Shown here: in pieces, positions 7,689 to 16,984 of the stretch
Position numbering within the stretch: the stretch's first letter is position 1
Layout: each line of letters starts with the position of its first letter
Assembly: GCF_001281315.1 (NCBI RefSeq)
Contig: NZ_CP012479.1
Span: 2,418,001 to 2,482,000 of the forward strand
DNA from: Arthrobacter sp. ERGS1:01
GTDB taxonomy: Bacteria; Actinomycetota; Actinomycetes; Actinomycetales; Micrococcaceae
DNA: 64,000 nt
Reading direction: 5' to 3'
Made by a program: the position numbers and the translations under genes
The notes under the pieces: model-generated
What the model saw: the letters and a program-made list of their open reading frames with translations, nothing else
What the model was told of the DNA's origin: nothing
The model's database searches: none

Positions 7689-9950
7689 CTATCTGGTGTA
7701 GAAGATGCCCGCGGAATAGCCGGCGACGGTGTATTCGTCCAGCCGTGCGCGCAGGTTGGCGGCACGCTGGGGTTGGAAAAGTTCGTGGAAGACGCCCATC
7801 TCGGATTCGTCGGAGGCTCCGCGCACGATCTCCGCGGCGGTCCCCGGCGCCAGCCGCCCATACACCGGGTTGCCGTAGCGCCGGCTGGCCAGGGCGGGAC
7901 GGACCCGCAACGCCTCCCGGTCGGCGGCCAGGGCGGCCGCGGCGGGATCCCCCGGTGTCAAGGCCGCGGCGGCCTCGCGGACCAGGTCCGGCTGGCAGTT
8001 GAAGCGGCGCGGGGTCCCGGAACCGGGGGAAACATAGCAGAACCGGAGGCAGCCAAGCTGGCGGCGGGCCGCCACGATGGCGCCGAGGAAGATGCTGTCC
8101 TCGCCCAGCGTGACGGTGCGGGCCAGGACGTCGCCGATCACGGTGCAGCGTTGCACGCACAGGGCGCTGAACGCGGTACCGCCCACCTCGTCGCCGAGCA
8201 CGATGTTGCACGGATCGGTAGCGTCCCACAGGGAATCGGCGAGCGCCAGCAGGGGTGCCTTTCCGTTGTCCGGGTCGCGGCGCACCTGTACGGGGCCCAG
8301 GATGCTGCGGGTGATCCGCACCGCGGCCCGCGTCCCATCCAGCAGGATGCTCGGCTCCTCGGGGCGAAGCGGTACGCAGTCGCAGTCAAGGTTCCAGCCG
8401 GGCACCAGGGTGCAGTGGCGGATCGTGACGTCGCACAGGTCGCCGCCACCGGTGGGGTCCTCGCCGTCGCCGGCGCCGCGGCGGGCGGACGGTCCGTTGA
8501 CCACCAGGCCGCGGCCCACCACCAGCAGCCCGTCCAGCACGAACCGGGCGGCCTCCCCGCCCGTGATGCTCAGCGGATCGGGCTGGTCCACCCGGTAGTC
8601 CAGGAGCCGCAGGACGGGCCGGGCCCCGTTGGCCGCGCGCAGCTGCAGGTACTCGCCGGGGACCAACAGGAATTCCAGGCGTTCCTCGTAGGCGCGGCTG
8701 TCCATGATCTCCAGGACGGCGGAGGTGGTGCCCGACGCCGGGTCGGCCGTATCGCGATCGGCGCACCACTGGGTGTAGGCGGCGGACACCGTGGGGTATT
8801 CGCCCGGCAGCCGGCCGTCCTTGCGCACCTGGTAGACCCGTGCACCGGCGGGCTGGGAGGTCTGGCGCGGATACTCCCCTCCGCCCAGGTCCATGCTGAA
8901 GCCGTAGTGGTAGTCCACGGTGACGCCGCGGGGCAGTTGTCCGGCCGGGAACAGGAGCCGGCCGCGTTCGGGATCCACCAGGATCTTGTTGCGCGGCGCC
9001 TTGTAGGCGTGCCAGTCGGACAGGTTGGCCGGGATGACGTCGTCGGGCGCCAGGGCCGCCTTGGCCTGCCCGCGCCAGCCCCACGCCGTCACCGAGATGC
9101 TGCGGCCGGGCCCAAAGTACGACGCCGAGGCCCGCGCCTTGGGCGGGCGGCGGCTTTCGACGTGCTCGAACACCCGGCGGCCGATGGCCTCGGGCAGGCG
9201 CAATTCGGGGCGGAGGGAATCGGCCGAGCCCTGTTCCACGGGCTGGGTGAACAAGGGGGTGTCGTGCCCCAGCACGCTGAACGTGAAGCACTGGCTGCCC
9301 TCCTTTTCCACGCAACAGGCGGGGGCGTCGCTAAGCCCATAGGAATTCAGGGGCGCGGCGAACAGGCCGATCGAGGGAATGTTGTATCGTCCCCGGGTCC
9401 GGTGGGAGCCGGGGCGGCGGATATCGACGGTATGGGCCGCGCGGTCCTCCGGGCCGTCCAGCAGGGCCAGGGCCCGGCCCGCGCGCAGGGAAAGGGTTCC
9501 GCCGCGGTCCGCATGCTGGTGGTTCAGCTGCTGGTTCCAGCCCAGCAGGGTGAAGAACTCCGCGGCGTGGGCCTGCCAGCCGGAGGTTTCCAGCGCGAGC
9601 TGTTCCAGCACGGCCAGGGTGCCCTTGCGCCGCCGGAAGTTCACGGTGTGGGCGGCCTCGCGCCGGGGTGCCAGGATCCTGTTGCGGGCGGCGCTGCCGG
9701 GACCCGTGCTGGGGAGCCCGGCGTCGTGCACGGGCTCGTAGCCCACCAGATCGCCCAGGTAGGGGACGGTCCAGTCCTCGCCCGTCTCGATGAAGAAGTT
9801 CCCATAGAGCGTGGCCATGTTTTGTTCGATCAGGGAGCCCTGTCCATCCATGACGGCCAGCAGTTCACGCAGCGGGTAGCCCTGTTCGGCGTCGCGGATC
9901 CGGTAGATGACGGGGAGGAGGTTGTACAGGTAGTCTGCCGGCCGGGTCAT
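7689..9950 (-). CDS. eCIS tail protein with beta-helix region, fibre-like
   Basis: The protein has 753 residues. The first 130 (MTRPADYLYNLLPVIYRIRD, DWTVPYLGDLVGYEP) resemble the N-terminal part of phage tail protein I / baseplate wedge-attached proteins. Residues from about 420 to 650 contain short repeating strands (VTIRHCTLVPGW, VRITRSILGPVQV, CTVIGDVLARTVTLGEDSIFLGAIV) typical of a right-handed parallel beta-helix, as in phage tailspikes. It is therefore the best candidate in this locus for a fibre or a wedge-to-fibre connector. It overlaps the preceding baseplate J gene by the 4-base ATGA. The Cys content of the helix (CDV, HCT, DCDC) is unusual for a cytoplasmic protein. Confidence 0.72.
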   Translation of the reverse strand: MTRPADYLYNLLPVIYRIRDAEQGYPLRELLAVMDGQGSLIEQNMATLYGNFFIETGEDWTVPYLGDLVGYEPVHDAGLPSTGPGSAARNRILAPRREAAHTVNFRRRKGTLAVLEQLALETSGWQAHAAEFFTLLGWNQQLNHQHADRGGTLSLRAGRALALLDGPEDRAAHTVDIRRPGSHRTRGRYNIPSIGLFAAPLNSYGLSDAPACCVEKEGSQCFTFSVLGHDTPLFTQPVEQGSADSLRPELRLPEAIGRRVFEHVESRRPPKARASASYFGPGRSISVTAWGWRGQAKAALAPDDVIPANLSDWHAYKAPRNKILVDPERGRLLFPAGQLPRGVTVDYHYGFSMDLGGGEYPRQTSQPAGARVYQVRKDGRLPGEYPTVSAAYTQWCADRDTADPASGTTSAVLEIMDSRAYEERLEFLLVPGEYLQLRAANGARPVLRLLDYRVDQPDPLSITGGEAARFVLDGLLVVGRGLVVNGPSARRGAGDGEDPTGGGDLCDVTIRHCTLVPGWNLDCDCVPLRPEEPSILLDGTRAAVRITRSILGPVQVRRDPDNGKAPLLALADSLWDATDPCNIVLGDEVGGTAFSALCVQRCTVIGDVLARTVTLGEDSIFLGAIVAARRQLGCLRFCYVSPGSGTPRRFNCQPDLVREAAAALTPGDPAAAALAADREALRVRPALASRRYGNPVYGRLAPGTAAEIVRGASDESEMGVFHELFQPQRAANLRARLDEYTVAGYSAGIFYTR

Positions 9951-12900
9951 GACTTCACCTCGTTCAGGATCAGGCTGTCCGGGACAGCGGCTTGGAACCA
10001 GGCGAGCTGGGCGGGAAGCGGCACGCCGGCTTCCACCCGGTCCGGCGCGACGGCGATGCGCCGCGGTAGTTGGCCGGCCGTTCCGCGCAGGTTTTGCTGC
10101 ACCGGGTCCGACGGCGGCCCGCCGGCAAGGTTGGCCACCCCGGCTGTCAGGTCTGCCGCTTGGAGCGTGTGGAAGATGTCCAGGTCCACGTAGTCCACGC
10201 CGGGCACGGCGGCCATGGCGGAGAGCACGGCGCTCGTGGGCACGTCTTCGCCCAGCGCCATGGCATCGAAACCGTAGGAACTAAGAAGGGCGGCCCGGAG
10301 GACGGGTTCCACAAGGGTCCAGTCGTAGTCGGCCAAGACACTCACCTTGGCGCTGAGCACCAGCGCCAACGCCTCGCGCGCCACCAGGTTGATGCGCAGC
10401 TGCGGATCGCCGTACAGGCCAAGTGCGCTGCGGAGGTTGCGGAACAGGTCCGATCCGGGGTCGATGGGGACGTCCTCGACGCCGGCGATCGTCACCTGGA
10501 GCAGGGCCGATCCGCCGGCATACAGGAGCGCGGAGCTGGCCTTGCCGATCCCGGCGAAGGTGGCGGCAAAGTCCGCGTAGTCCCCCACGGACACGAGCCG
10601 GTCCAGGGCCGTGACGGAGCGCGGGGCGTTTCTGCGGGTCAGATCGGCGGATTCGGCGTCGGCGCCGCCGGAGGTCCGCAAGGGATTGGTGACGGCCGTG
10701 ACGCCCAGGGGCCGGGTGGCCAGTTGGCTGATTTGCCCGGCCTGGACGTTGCCAGGGGCTCCGATGCCGCTGCGGTACCCGGCCCACACGTTGTCGGTTC
10801 CCGTGGGCAGGCGCTGGCCGTGCGGCGGATTGCCGAAGGTGATGGTGGCGGTGCCCGTGGGTGAATCGCTCGTGAAGAATCCGCGCTGCGGGCCGTCCAG
10901 GTAGCCCAGGGACAGCACCTCCGGCCACTGCACCCCGTTCACGCGCACCACCAAGGTGCTTGCGGCGCCGGCCGGCGTGGGCGCGGCCAGATAGGTCAGG
11001 GGCGCCTGTTTGAGGGTGAACTGTTGCAGGGCCAGCGCCGCATTGCCGGCGCCAAGGATTTCCTGCCGGGTTGCCCCGTGCGTCGCGTGGGCCACGTTGC
11101 CGAAGACGCTCACGGTGTCACGCCGGTAGGTGTAGGCCAACGGCTGGGCGAACGTCAGGAACGTGTGCCGGTCCTCCCCCGCCAGGATCCCGCCGTCGCC
11201 GTCGCCTTGGCCCGTCTGGGCGACGGCGGCCAGCATGAGCAGTTCGGCGCCCTGGACGCCGGGCGCGGCCAGGTCCGTGCGCACTCCCGTGACCACCACC
11301 CAGCGGCCCGCCGTGAGGCCGTCGTAGAGCCCGTCCAGTTCCAATTCCTTGCCGGCCACGTCGTCGGTGATCGGTTCCTGGGCCAATTCCAGGCTTTCCT
11401 GCTGGACGTAGGCGGTGGAGGCGCGCAGGGTGCCCATGGTGTCAGCCCCGTCGGGGAAGTCCCGCCCCCGCGGCTCCCACCAGGCGTCGGAGAGCACCAT
11501 CGTGGTGGCCGGGGCCGCGAGCCCGTAGGCGCGGCGGGATCCGGTGCGCACGGTCTTGATCACCGTCAGTTCGGCCTTGAAGTCTTCGGGGTCGGTGTCG
11601 GAACCGTGTTGCATCACCACATATTGGCCGTTTTGGAGCAGTGCCTGGGTACCGTCCAGATAGGCCACGTTCGCATGTTCGTCCAGGGCCAGGTCCCAGT
11701 CGGAAGTCGGTGGGACGAAGACACCGTCCTTAAAGGAGCCGGGCACCGGTGCATTGTGGCCAAACAAGGGGCTGCGTTGGCGCAGCACGGATACGGACAA
11801 GGTGGTGGAACTGCTGATGTGTTCCGCGGCGAGGGCCGGGAACAATGTCGGCGCCAGGTTGGCGTACAGGCCCGACAGCAGCTGCGGGTATACCTCGCCG
11901 GCGCCCGAGAACGTGGCCGTGTAGGAGTGTTCAAGTTTCTGCGCGTTGGCGGGCGGCACGGAGGAGGGGCGGAGCAGGCCGTCCACCAGGATGTCCACGG
12001 GGTTCTCCTCGCGTCCGCCGGCGCGAAACGCCGTCCGCGCCGACGCCCACCCCGCAGCCGCTCCCGCGGAGGGGCGCGGCCTGGGGGCGGCGATGGTGGA
12101 CAGAATTGCGTGAGCGCCCTCCAGGGCCGGGATCAGCCGGGCGTAACCACGCTCCCGTGCCGCGGCCAGCTCCCGGCCCAGTGCGGGCAGGGCGATTGTG
12201 CCGGCCTGGTGGGCAAGTTCGGCGGCAGGTACCGTGCCCGCGAGGTTTTCCACGCCGTCGAGGATCAGGCCCACGCGGGTGGCCGTCGCGGTCCCCGCGG
12301 CGGGCGCCATGGCTTCCCGGGCCGCGGCGAGAGCCTGCCGCTGGACGGCCGCGCCGAAGTTCCCGCCCTGCCAGTCGGCCAGCTCGACGTACGTCACTTG
12401 GGCTGCGGGGTCCTCGGTGACGGCCTTGACCCGCACGGCCTGCACGGTCCCGGTGCCCAAATCCAGCACCAGGGCGTCGTTGGGGGCCAGTTTGGTGGCC
12501 GTGCCCGCCAGGTACAGGCCGTCGGCGGTGACCGAGGCGGCCGTCTGGTCGCGGGACATGCGGGGCCGCAGCTGGTTCCAGGCCGCCCGGGCGGGAAGGT
12601 CGTCGCTGCTTTCAAAGGCCTGCATGCTCTCCCCCGGCGCGGGGATGCTGTTGGCCTGGGACCCCGCGGGAATGAGCACCTCCGCCGTGTTGGGGTCCAC
12701 CGTATAGGCCAGGTACGCGGTGGCCGCGACGCCGGGCCGGGGGCGCCAGCCGACCAGCGCGGCCAGTTCCTGCACCGAGCGCTGTTCCGTCGCCGTGCGC
12801 AGATAGCCTTCGTTGCAGAGCCGCTCTTGGTAGAAGGTGAGCACGTCCCCGGCGGTGGCCCAGGCGTCCAGCAATGCCATGGAGGCGTCGGCCGGGTCCC

Positions 12901-13126
12901 GGGTGCGCAGCGCCGCGAGCGGTGCGTGGTCGGCGCTGGAGAGCCGGGCCGTCATGGTCGCCAGGAAGGCGGTCCGGGTGCCCACCCGGTAGGCCAGGGC
13001 GGAGAGCCCCGGCGGGTTGGCCGTGGCTGCCGGGGTGGACGCCGTCGAGCCGCAGCCGCAGCCGCATGAGCCGCGGCACGGGCCGACGCAACCGCCGCCC
13101 GAAGATCCCGCTGCCGGATTGTTCAT
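9947..13126 (-). CDS. eCIS baseplate J-like protein 2 (Afp12-like)
   Basis: This large baseplate wedge protein has 1059 residues. Conserved blocks include LLDAWATAGDVLTFYQERLCNEGYLRTA (about residues 80-107), VQELAALVGWRPRPGVAATAYL, and in the C-terminal half ATITFGNPPHGQRLPTG followed by YRSGIGAPGNVQAGQI, the gp6/J pattern. In related particles two such proteins form the wedge that links hub and sheath and opens on firing. The N-terminus has a Gly/Cys cluster (CVGPCRGSCGCGCGS). ATGA overlaps tie it to baseplate J protein 1 upstream and to the beta-helix protein downstream. The ATG at 13126 is chosen because of that overlap and because the conserved sequence begins just after it. Confidence 0.86.
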   Translation of the reverse strand: MNNPAAGSSGGGCVGPCRGSCGCGCGSTASTPAATANPPGLSALAYRVGTRTAFLATMTARLSSADHAPLAALRTRDPADASMALLDAWATAGDVLTFYQERLCNEGYLRTATEQRSVQELAALVGWRPRPGVAATAYLAYTVDPNTAEVLIPAGSQANSIPAPGESMQAFESSDDLPARAAWNQLRPRMSRDQTAASVTADGLYLAGTATKLAPNDALVLDLGTGTVQAVRVKAVTEDPAAQVTYVELADWQGGNFGAAVQRQALAAAREAMAPAAGTATATRVGLILDGVENLAGTVPAAELAHQAGTIALPALGRELAAARERGYARLIPALEGAHAILSTIAAPRPRPSAGAAAGWASARTAFRAGGREENPVDILVDGLLRPSSVPPANAQKLEHSYTATFSGAGEVYPQLLSGLYANLAPTLFPALAAEHISSSTTLSVSVLRQRSPLFGHNAPVPGSFKDGVFVPPTSDWDLALDEHANVAYLDGTQALLQNGQYVVMQHGSDTDPEDFKAELTVIKTVRTGSRRAYGLAAPATTMVLSDAWWEPRGRDFPDGADTMGTLRASTAYVQQESLELAQEPITDDVAGKELELDGLYDGLTAGRWVVVTGVRTDLAAPGVQGAELLMLAAVAQTGQGDGDGGILAGEDRHTFLTFAQPLAYTYRRDTVSVFGNVAHATHGATRQEILGAGNAALALQQFTLKQAPLTYLAAPTPAGAASTLVVRVNGVQWPEVLSLGYLDGPQRGFFTSDSPTGTATITFGNPPHGQRLPTGTDNVWAGYRSGIGAPGNVQAGQISQLATRPLGVTAVTNPLRTSGGADAESADLTRRNAPRSVTALDRLVSVGDYADFAATFAGIGKASSALLYAGGSALLQVTIAGVEDVPIDPGSDLFRNLRSALGLYGDPQLRINLVAREALALVLSAKVSVLADYDWTLVEPVLRAALLSSYGFDAMALGEDVPTSAVLSAMAAVPGVDYVDLDIFHTLQAADLTAGVANLAGGPPSDPVQQNLRGTAGQLPRRIAVAPDRVEAGVPLPAQLAWFQAAVPDSLILNEVKS

Positions 13127-15762
13127 AGCCCGCCTCCCAAGGTCAGTGTGAGCATTCCGTGGTCCGGGAAGTCCGGGGAGTTGTCGAGCCGCACGATTTC
13201 CAGCGGGCCCACGGTCAGGACGCCGTTTTCCAGCTCCTGGTTTGCAATGTGTCCCTGCCGCTGCAGCCGCGTCACCACGACGCTTTCGACGCCGGGTACG
13301 GCTTGCGCGGCGGCCACGAGGGCCGAGACATACACGCCGCCGCCAAAGGTCAGCCGGTCCGGATTGAAGAAGCCAAGCGTCCCGGATCCGGCGGTGCCGC
13401 TGCCCAGCACGCTCAGCAGCCGCCCCCGGACCTCGCCGCGGACGTAGTGCGGCAGCACGCACACGGAGAGCGCCACGTCGACGGGCACGTAGTCCGCCAC
13501 CGTGACGGCGAGGTCGTGTCCCATGCGCCGGTAGGGGGCCAGCCCGGCGCTGGTGGCGGCGAGCAGTTGAGCCGCGGGTTGTTCGCTCCCCCACGGATCA
13601 ATGCCCACCCTGGCCTCATACCAGCTGCCCGTCCAGGCCAGTTGGGCGGCGGCCCGTTGCAGGCCCGGCTGCAGCCCGGCCAGGGCCGCGTAGTCGTCGG
13701 CCGTGATGGCCCGGAGCAGGCTGCGCCGGAAAGCATCCGGTGCCAGCAGCCTGGCTTCGGCCACGGTTTCGGGGTCCAGTCCGCCCGCGGCGGGCAGCGG
13801 ATTCCGAGGCCGAACGTTGACCCCGCTCCAGGCCGCGTTCCGCAACACCATGAAGGCGATGCTGTCGCGGCCCACATTGCCCGTGGTGCCGTTGCCCACC
13901 CGGTACTGGGCCGTTCCCACCAGCCCGGCGGCCGGCTGCTCGCCCAGGGCGCCGTCGCCAAAGCGCAGCCGGGCGCGGCCGTCGTCGTCGATCTCCGCCA
14001 CGAACACCGGATCCCGGGGCCCGCTTTCCAGGAGGGTCTGCTGCGGCTCCCACAGGGTGGCGGTTCCCGTGCCGGGGTCCGTGAAGGAAAGTTCGACGAC
14101 GGGCAGCGCCTGCCGCGGATCCCGCACCAGGAAGTCGGCGGCGGGGCCGGCGGCGCCCGGCACCATCGCTTCGGTGTGGGTGAGCGGGCCCTTGGCGAGG
14201 GTGGGCGTGAGGGCCGCGGCGATGCGGGTTTCCTCCACGGCGGCACCCTCGCAGGAGCATTCGCCGGTCACGGTCAGCGTCGGGACGGGGTCCCAGGGCG
14301 GGTCCGCCACGCGCCGGCCGTGGTCCACGAGCAGCACGTTGCCGCGGGCCACCGAGATGCCCTCCACCGGCGTGCAGTCGGGGGCAGCCGTGCGGGTGGA
14401 CAGGCACAGCGTGAACGTGAGCGCGTCGGCGGCGGCCCATTCGACGTCCACGAGCCAGCCGCCGTCGGCCGGCGGGGTCACGGCGGTCAGCCGCACGGCC
14501 TGCCGGTGGTGGGGATCGGCGTCGGCGGGGTCCCCCGTAACGGGGCCGCGGACCTCCTCGAAGACCAGTACGTCCCCCGCGGCCAGGAGCAGCGATTGCC
14601 CGGGGACCTCGGTGCCCCAGCGGCTGGGCAGCGGTGCTTCCGGGTTGGCCTGCCGCCACAGGGCCTTGTCGACGAGGGTGGCCTGGGTGGATCCCCGGGG
14701 CAGGGCGCACCGGGGTTCGCCGCCGGTGTCCAGCGCAATTTCGCTGTGGGCGGCCCGGAACACCAGGGCCGTGGCGGCGGGGTCCGCGGGTTCAAACACG
14801 GTGTAACCGCCGGCGGGCAGCTGGGCCAGGAGATCGTCCGTCAGCACGGTGCCGGGGGACGCGGACAGTTCCGGGAACCCGGTGATGAAGTAGATCTCGG
14901 CGGCGTCCACGGGAGGGGTGTCCCGGTCCGTCCACACGGTGAGCCAGGCGCGTGCATTCAGGCCCTCGTGGAGGTAGTAGTCCACGAGCCGCACGTGCCG
15001 GCGCACGGAAATCCGCCGGCGGGCCGTGCGCAGGTATGCCTCGGTGGCGACCGCGTCCTGGTAGTAGCTCAGCTCGTCCGCGGCATAGGCCAGGGCCTCC
15101 ACGAGCGCGATCCCGACGTCGGCCGCGTGCGTTTCCTGCCATGCCGGCATGGTGGTGGCGAGCCGGTCCAGCAGGAGGGTGCGGAAGCTTTCGTAATCCT
15201 TGGCGAGGTAGTCGATGGAGGGGTCAGGCGGCGCGGCGGCCGGCGCGTCACACGGCTGGAGGCAGTCGATGCCCGTGGGGCAGGCGGCCTTGAAGCTGAA
15301 GCAGGCGGCGGAAAAGTCGGGGTTGAAGCCGGGCACGGTTGCCCACCCGCCGTCCTGGCCCGGGGCCCCCAGGCTGAGGGTATAGCTGGAAAAGTCGCCG
15401 CGGCGGTCCACCGTGACGGCGAGCGCGGTCCCGGCCGGGTCCGCCTCGGAATCATCCCCCGGGGCACCGCCGTCGCCGGCTTCCAGCACGTACAGCCCGG
15501 TCACGACGATGCCCTTCACGGCGTCGCCGCCGGTGATGCGCACATTGGCCGTCCGCAGGCCGTCCGTCACCGAGCCGCCCGCGACGGCGGGCACGGCACC
15601 CATGAAGTACACGTAGACGGTCAGCTGGTCGTCGGAGACCTCCAGGTAGTCGATCGCGTTGCGCTGCGCACGGTTGGCAAACGCGGCCGCCCGGGCCACA
15701 TCAGTGCCGCAGCAGCCATGGCAGCTGCCGCAGGCGCCGCCGCACGGAGTTTCGGTGCTCAT
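13123..15762 (-). CDS. eCIS baseplate J-like protein 1 (Afp11-like)
   Basis: This baseplate wedge protein has 879 residues. The conserved block YLAKDYESFRTLLLDRLATT, DVGIALVEALAYAADELSYYQD and YLRTARRRISVRRHVRLVDY (about residues 180-275) is characteristic of large putative baseplate J proteins of injection systems. The region around RLRFGDGALGEQPAAG and QYRVGNGTTGNVGRD matches the gp6-like core. The N-terminus starts with a Cys cluster (CGGACGSCHGCCGTD). Overlaps of ATGA type with gp25 upstream and J protein 2 downstream suggest fixed stoichiometry through coupled translation. No truncation is seen. Confidence 0.88.
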   Translation of the reverse strand: MSTETPCGGACGSCHGCCGTDVARAAAFANRAQRNAIDYLEVSDDQLTVYVYFMGAVPAVAGGSVTDGLRTANVRITGGDAVKGIVVTGLYVLEAGDGGAPGDDSEADPAGTALAVTVDRRGDFSSYTLSLGAPGQDGGWATVPGFNPDFSAACFSFKAACPTGIDCLQPCDAPAAAPPDPSIDYLAKDYESFRTLLLDRLATTMPAWQETHAADVGIALVEALAYAADELSYYQDAVATEAYLRTARRRISVRRHVRLVDYYLHEGLNARAWLTVWTDRDTPPVDAAEIYFITGFPELSASPGTVLTDDLLAQLPAGGYTVFEPADPAATALVFRAAHSEIALDTGGEPRCALPRGSTQATLVDKALWRQANPEAPLPSRWGTEVPGQSLLLAAGDVLVFEEVRGPVTGDPADADPHHRQAVRLTAVTPPADGGWLVDVEWAAADALTFTLCLSTRTAAPDCTPVEGISVARGNVLLVDHGRRVADPPWDPVPTLTVTGECSCEGAAVEETRIAAALTPTLAKGPLTHTEAMVPGAAGPAADFLVRDPRQALPVVELSFTDPGTGTATLWEPQQTLLESGPRDPVFVAEIDDDGRARLRFGDGALGEQPAAGLVGTAQYRVGNGTTGNVGRDSIAFMVLRNAAWSGVNVRPRNPLPAAGGLDPETVAEARLLAPDAFRRSLLRAITADDYAALAGLQPGLQRAAAQLAWTGSWYEARVGIDPWGSEQPAAQLLAATSAGLAPYRRMGHDLAVTVADYVPVDVALSVCVLPHYVRGEVRGRLLSVLGSGTAGSGTLGFFNPDRLTFGGGVYVSALVAAAQAVPGVESVVVTRLQRQGHIANQELENGVLTVGPLEIVRLDNSPDFPDHGMLTLTLGGGL

Positions 15763-16121
15763 GGCGTACCCCCCGAGGTAAAGGTTTCGGTCTGGACGTC
15801 GCTGCCGCCGGCCAGCACGTAGCTGATGTCCACGCTGACGGTGGAATCGGTGCTGTCCACCGTGAGCGTTTGCACGGTCAGGACGTCGCCGAGCCAGCGT
15901 TGCAGCCCTGCCTGGACGGTGAATTGCAGGGCGGCGGCCAGTTCGGGGCTGTTGGGGCCGAAGATGAGCTGTTGCAGGCCGCTGCCAAAATCGGGTCGAT
16001 TGACCCGTTCTCCGGGGTTGGTGAACAGGAACTGCTCAATCATGTCCCGGACGTGGTCGGCGTCGTCGGTGGAGGCTGTGCGGCCCTGCGGGTCGAAGTG
16101 CCACGGGTAGTCGATGTTCAT
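15759..16121 (-). CDS. GPW/gp25-family baseplate protein
   Basis: The protein has 120 residues and the GPW/gp25 fold. In T4 and in injection systems gp25 lies at the baseplate-sheath junction and nucleates sheath assembly. Diagnostic features are the N-terminal PWHFDPQGRTA, the DMIEQFLFTNPGERVNRPDFGSGL segment containing the conserved PGER motif, and the helix-strand tail with LQQLIFGPNS. ATG at 16121 begins 8 bp after the PAAR-like stop. The stop overlaps the J protein start (ATGA). Confidence 0.92.
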   Translation of the reverse strand: MNIDYPWHFDPQGRTASTDDADHVRDMIEQFLFTNPGERVNRPDFGSGLQQLIFGPNSPELAAALQFTVQAGLQRWLGDVLTVQTLTVDSTDSTVSVDISYVLAGGSDVQTETFTSGGTP

Positions 16122-16129
16122 GGCGTCCC

Positions 16130-16453
16130 TCAGATCCCGGTGGCCCGCAGCTGGAAGGTGACGGGCAGCAGGGGCGTGGCCGTCGGTGTGCACAATGCCT
16201 GGCTGTCCGCGAGCAGCAGCGGCACGCCACCGGACATCAGCCGGGTGGCCGAGGTCGTGAAGGTGGCGGTGACGCAGGGGCCGTTTCCGGCCGACGGCGG
16301 CGGCATGGCGCAGCCGGCCACGGTCCAGGGCGGTGTCACGGTCACGGTGGCCTGGCCGCTCACGGTGACGCGCGGGTTGGGCGCGGTGGCCTGTGCCTGG
16401 CCTCCGTGCGCGCACATGACCGTGGCGCCCACGTGGAGCAGTGGTCCCGGCAT
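16130..16453 (-). CDS. PAAR-like spike tip protein
   Basis: The protein has 107 residues. The N-terminus MPGPLLHVGATVMCAHGGQA resembles PAAR-like/DUF4280-type tip proteins that cap the central spike and may carry a metal ion. Further Cys residues occur in GCAMPPP, GPCVTATF and LCTPTA, consistent with metal binding, though a strict PAAR repeat is not obvious. The position between the gp5-like spike gene and gp25 fits a spike tip. A 24-bp gap separates it from the spike gene, one of the longest gaps inside the operon. The assignment rests on the N-terminal pattern and on context. Confidence 0.75.
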   Translation of the reverse strand: MPGPLLHVGATVMCAHGGQAQATAPNPRVTVSGQATVTVTPPWTVAGCAMPPPSAGNGPCVTATFTTSATRLMSGGVPLLLADSQALCTPTATPLLPVTFQLRATGI

Positions 16454-16477
16454 GGTGTTCCCCTTTCGTTGCGGCCC

Positions 16478-16984
16478 TCAGGTGATGGCCAGCGCCCCGT
16501 TGTTGATGGTGACGGTGGGCCCGGCCATGACGATCGTGGCGGCCCCGTTGGTGATGGTGATGCCCGTTTCGTTGACCATGATCGATGCCCCGCCGGCGCT
16601 CTTGATGATGATGCCGCCGGCCGGCCCGGGCAGGTCGCTGATGGTGATGGAGTTCCCGAGCCCGCTCTGGAGCACGATGCTGGGGCTGATGGGGTTGCCG
16701 GCGAGCGCAATCGCGGGCACCTCGGCGGCGCTGCCCCAGAACCCGCCGGTCCAGATGGGGTAGTCCAGATCGCCTTGTTCGTATTCGATCCAGACGGCCG
16801 ATCCGATGGCCGGGACCACGAATACGCCCGATTGCTTGCCCGTGAACGGTGCGCAGGGCATGGCCCAGGTGGCGGGGATGACGTTCGTGACGCTGGGGAC
16901 GATCGCCTGGATCCGGCCCATTTGCTGGGGGTCCACGTTTTGCACCACGGTGCCGCGGAACTTGCCGTAGTAGTCCCCGCTCAT
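16478..16984 (-). CDS. gp5/VgrG-like spike protein (OB fold plus beta-helix)
   Basis: The protein has 168 residues. Residues 1-80 (YYGKFRGTVVQNVDPQQMGRIQAIVPS..., CAPFTGKQSGVFVVPAIGSAVWIEYEQGD...YPIWTGGFWG) form the OB-fold seen in phage gp5, gpV and VgrG. Residues 95-168 consist of short alternating strands (IVLQSGLGNSITISD, GIIIKSAGGASIMVN, GITITNGAATIVMAG) that would form the triangular beta-helix of the spike. In Afp and PVC particles this part is fused to the hub as one protein. Here the hub is a separate gene overlapping by ATGA. The protein should form a trimeric spike carrying the PAAR-like tip. Confidence 0.9.
   Translation of the reverse strand: MSGDYYGKFRGTVVQNVDPQQMGRIQAIVPSVTNVIPATWAMPCAPFTGKQSGVFVVPAIGSAVWIEYEQGDLDYPIWTGGFWGSAAEVPAIALAGNPISPSIVLQSGLGNSITISDLPGPAGGIIIKSAGGASIMVNETGITITNGAATIVMAGPTVTINNGALAIT

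Noticed and set aside
6996..10193. A 1065-codon plus-strand frame opposite the DUF6519 and beta-helix genes
   Set aside because: It spans two real minus-strand genes and its translation is Gly/Val/Arg-rich without domains. It has no own ribosome site.
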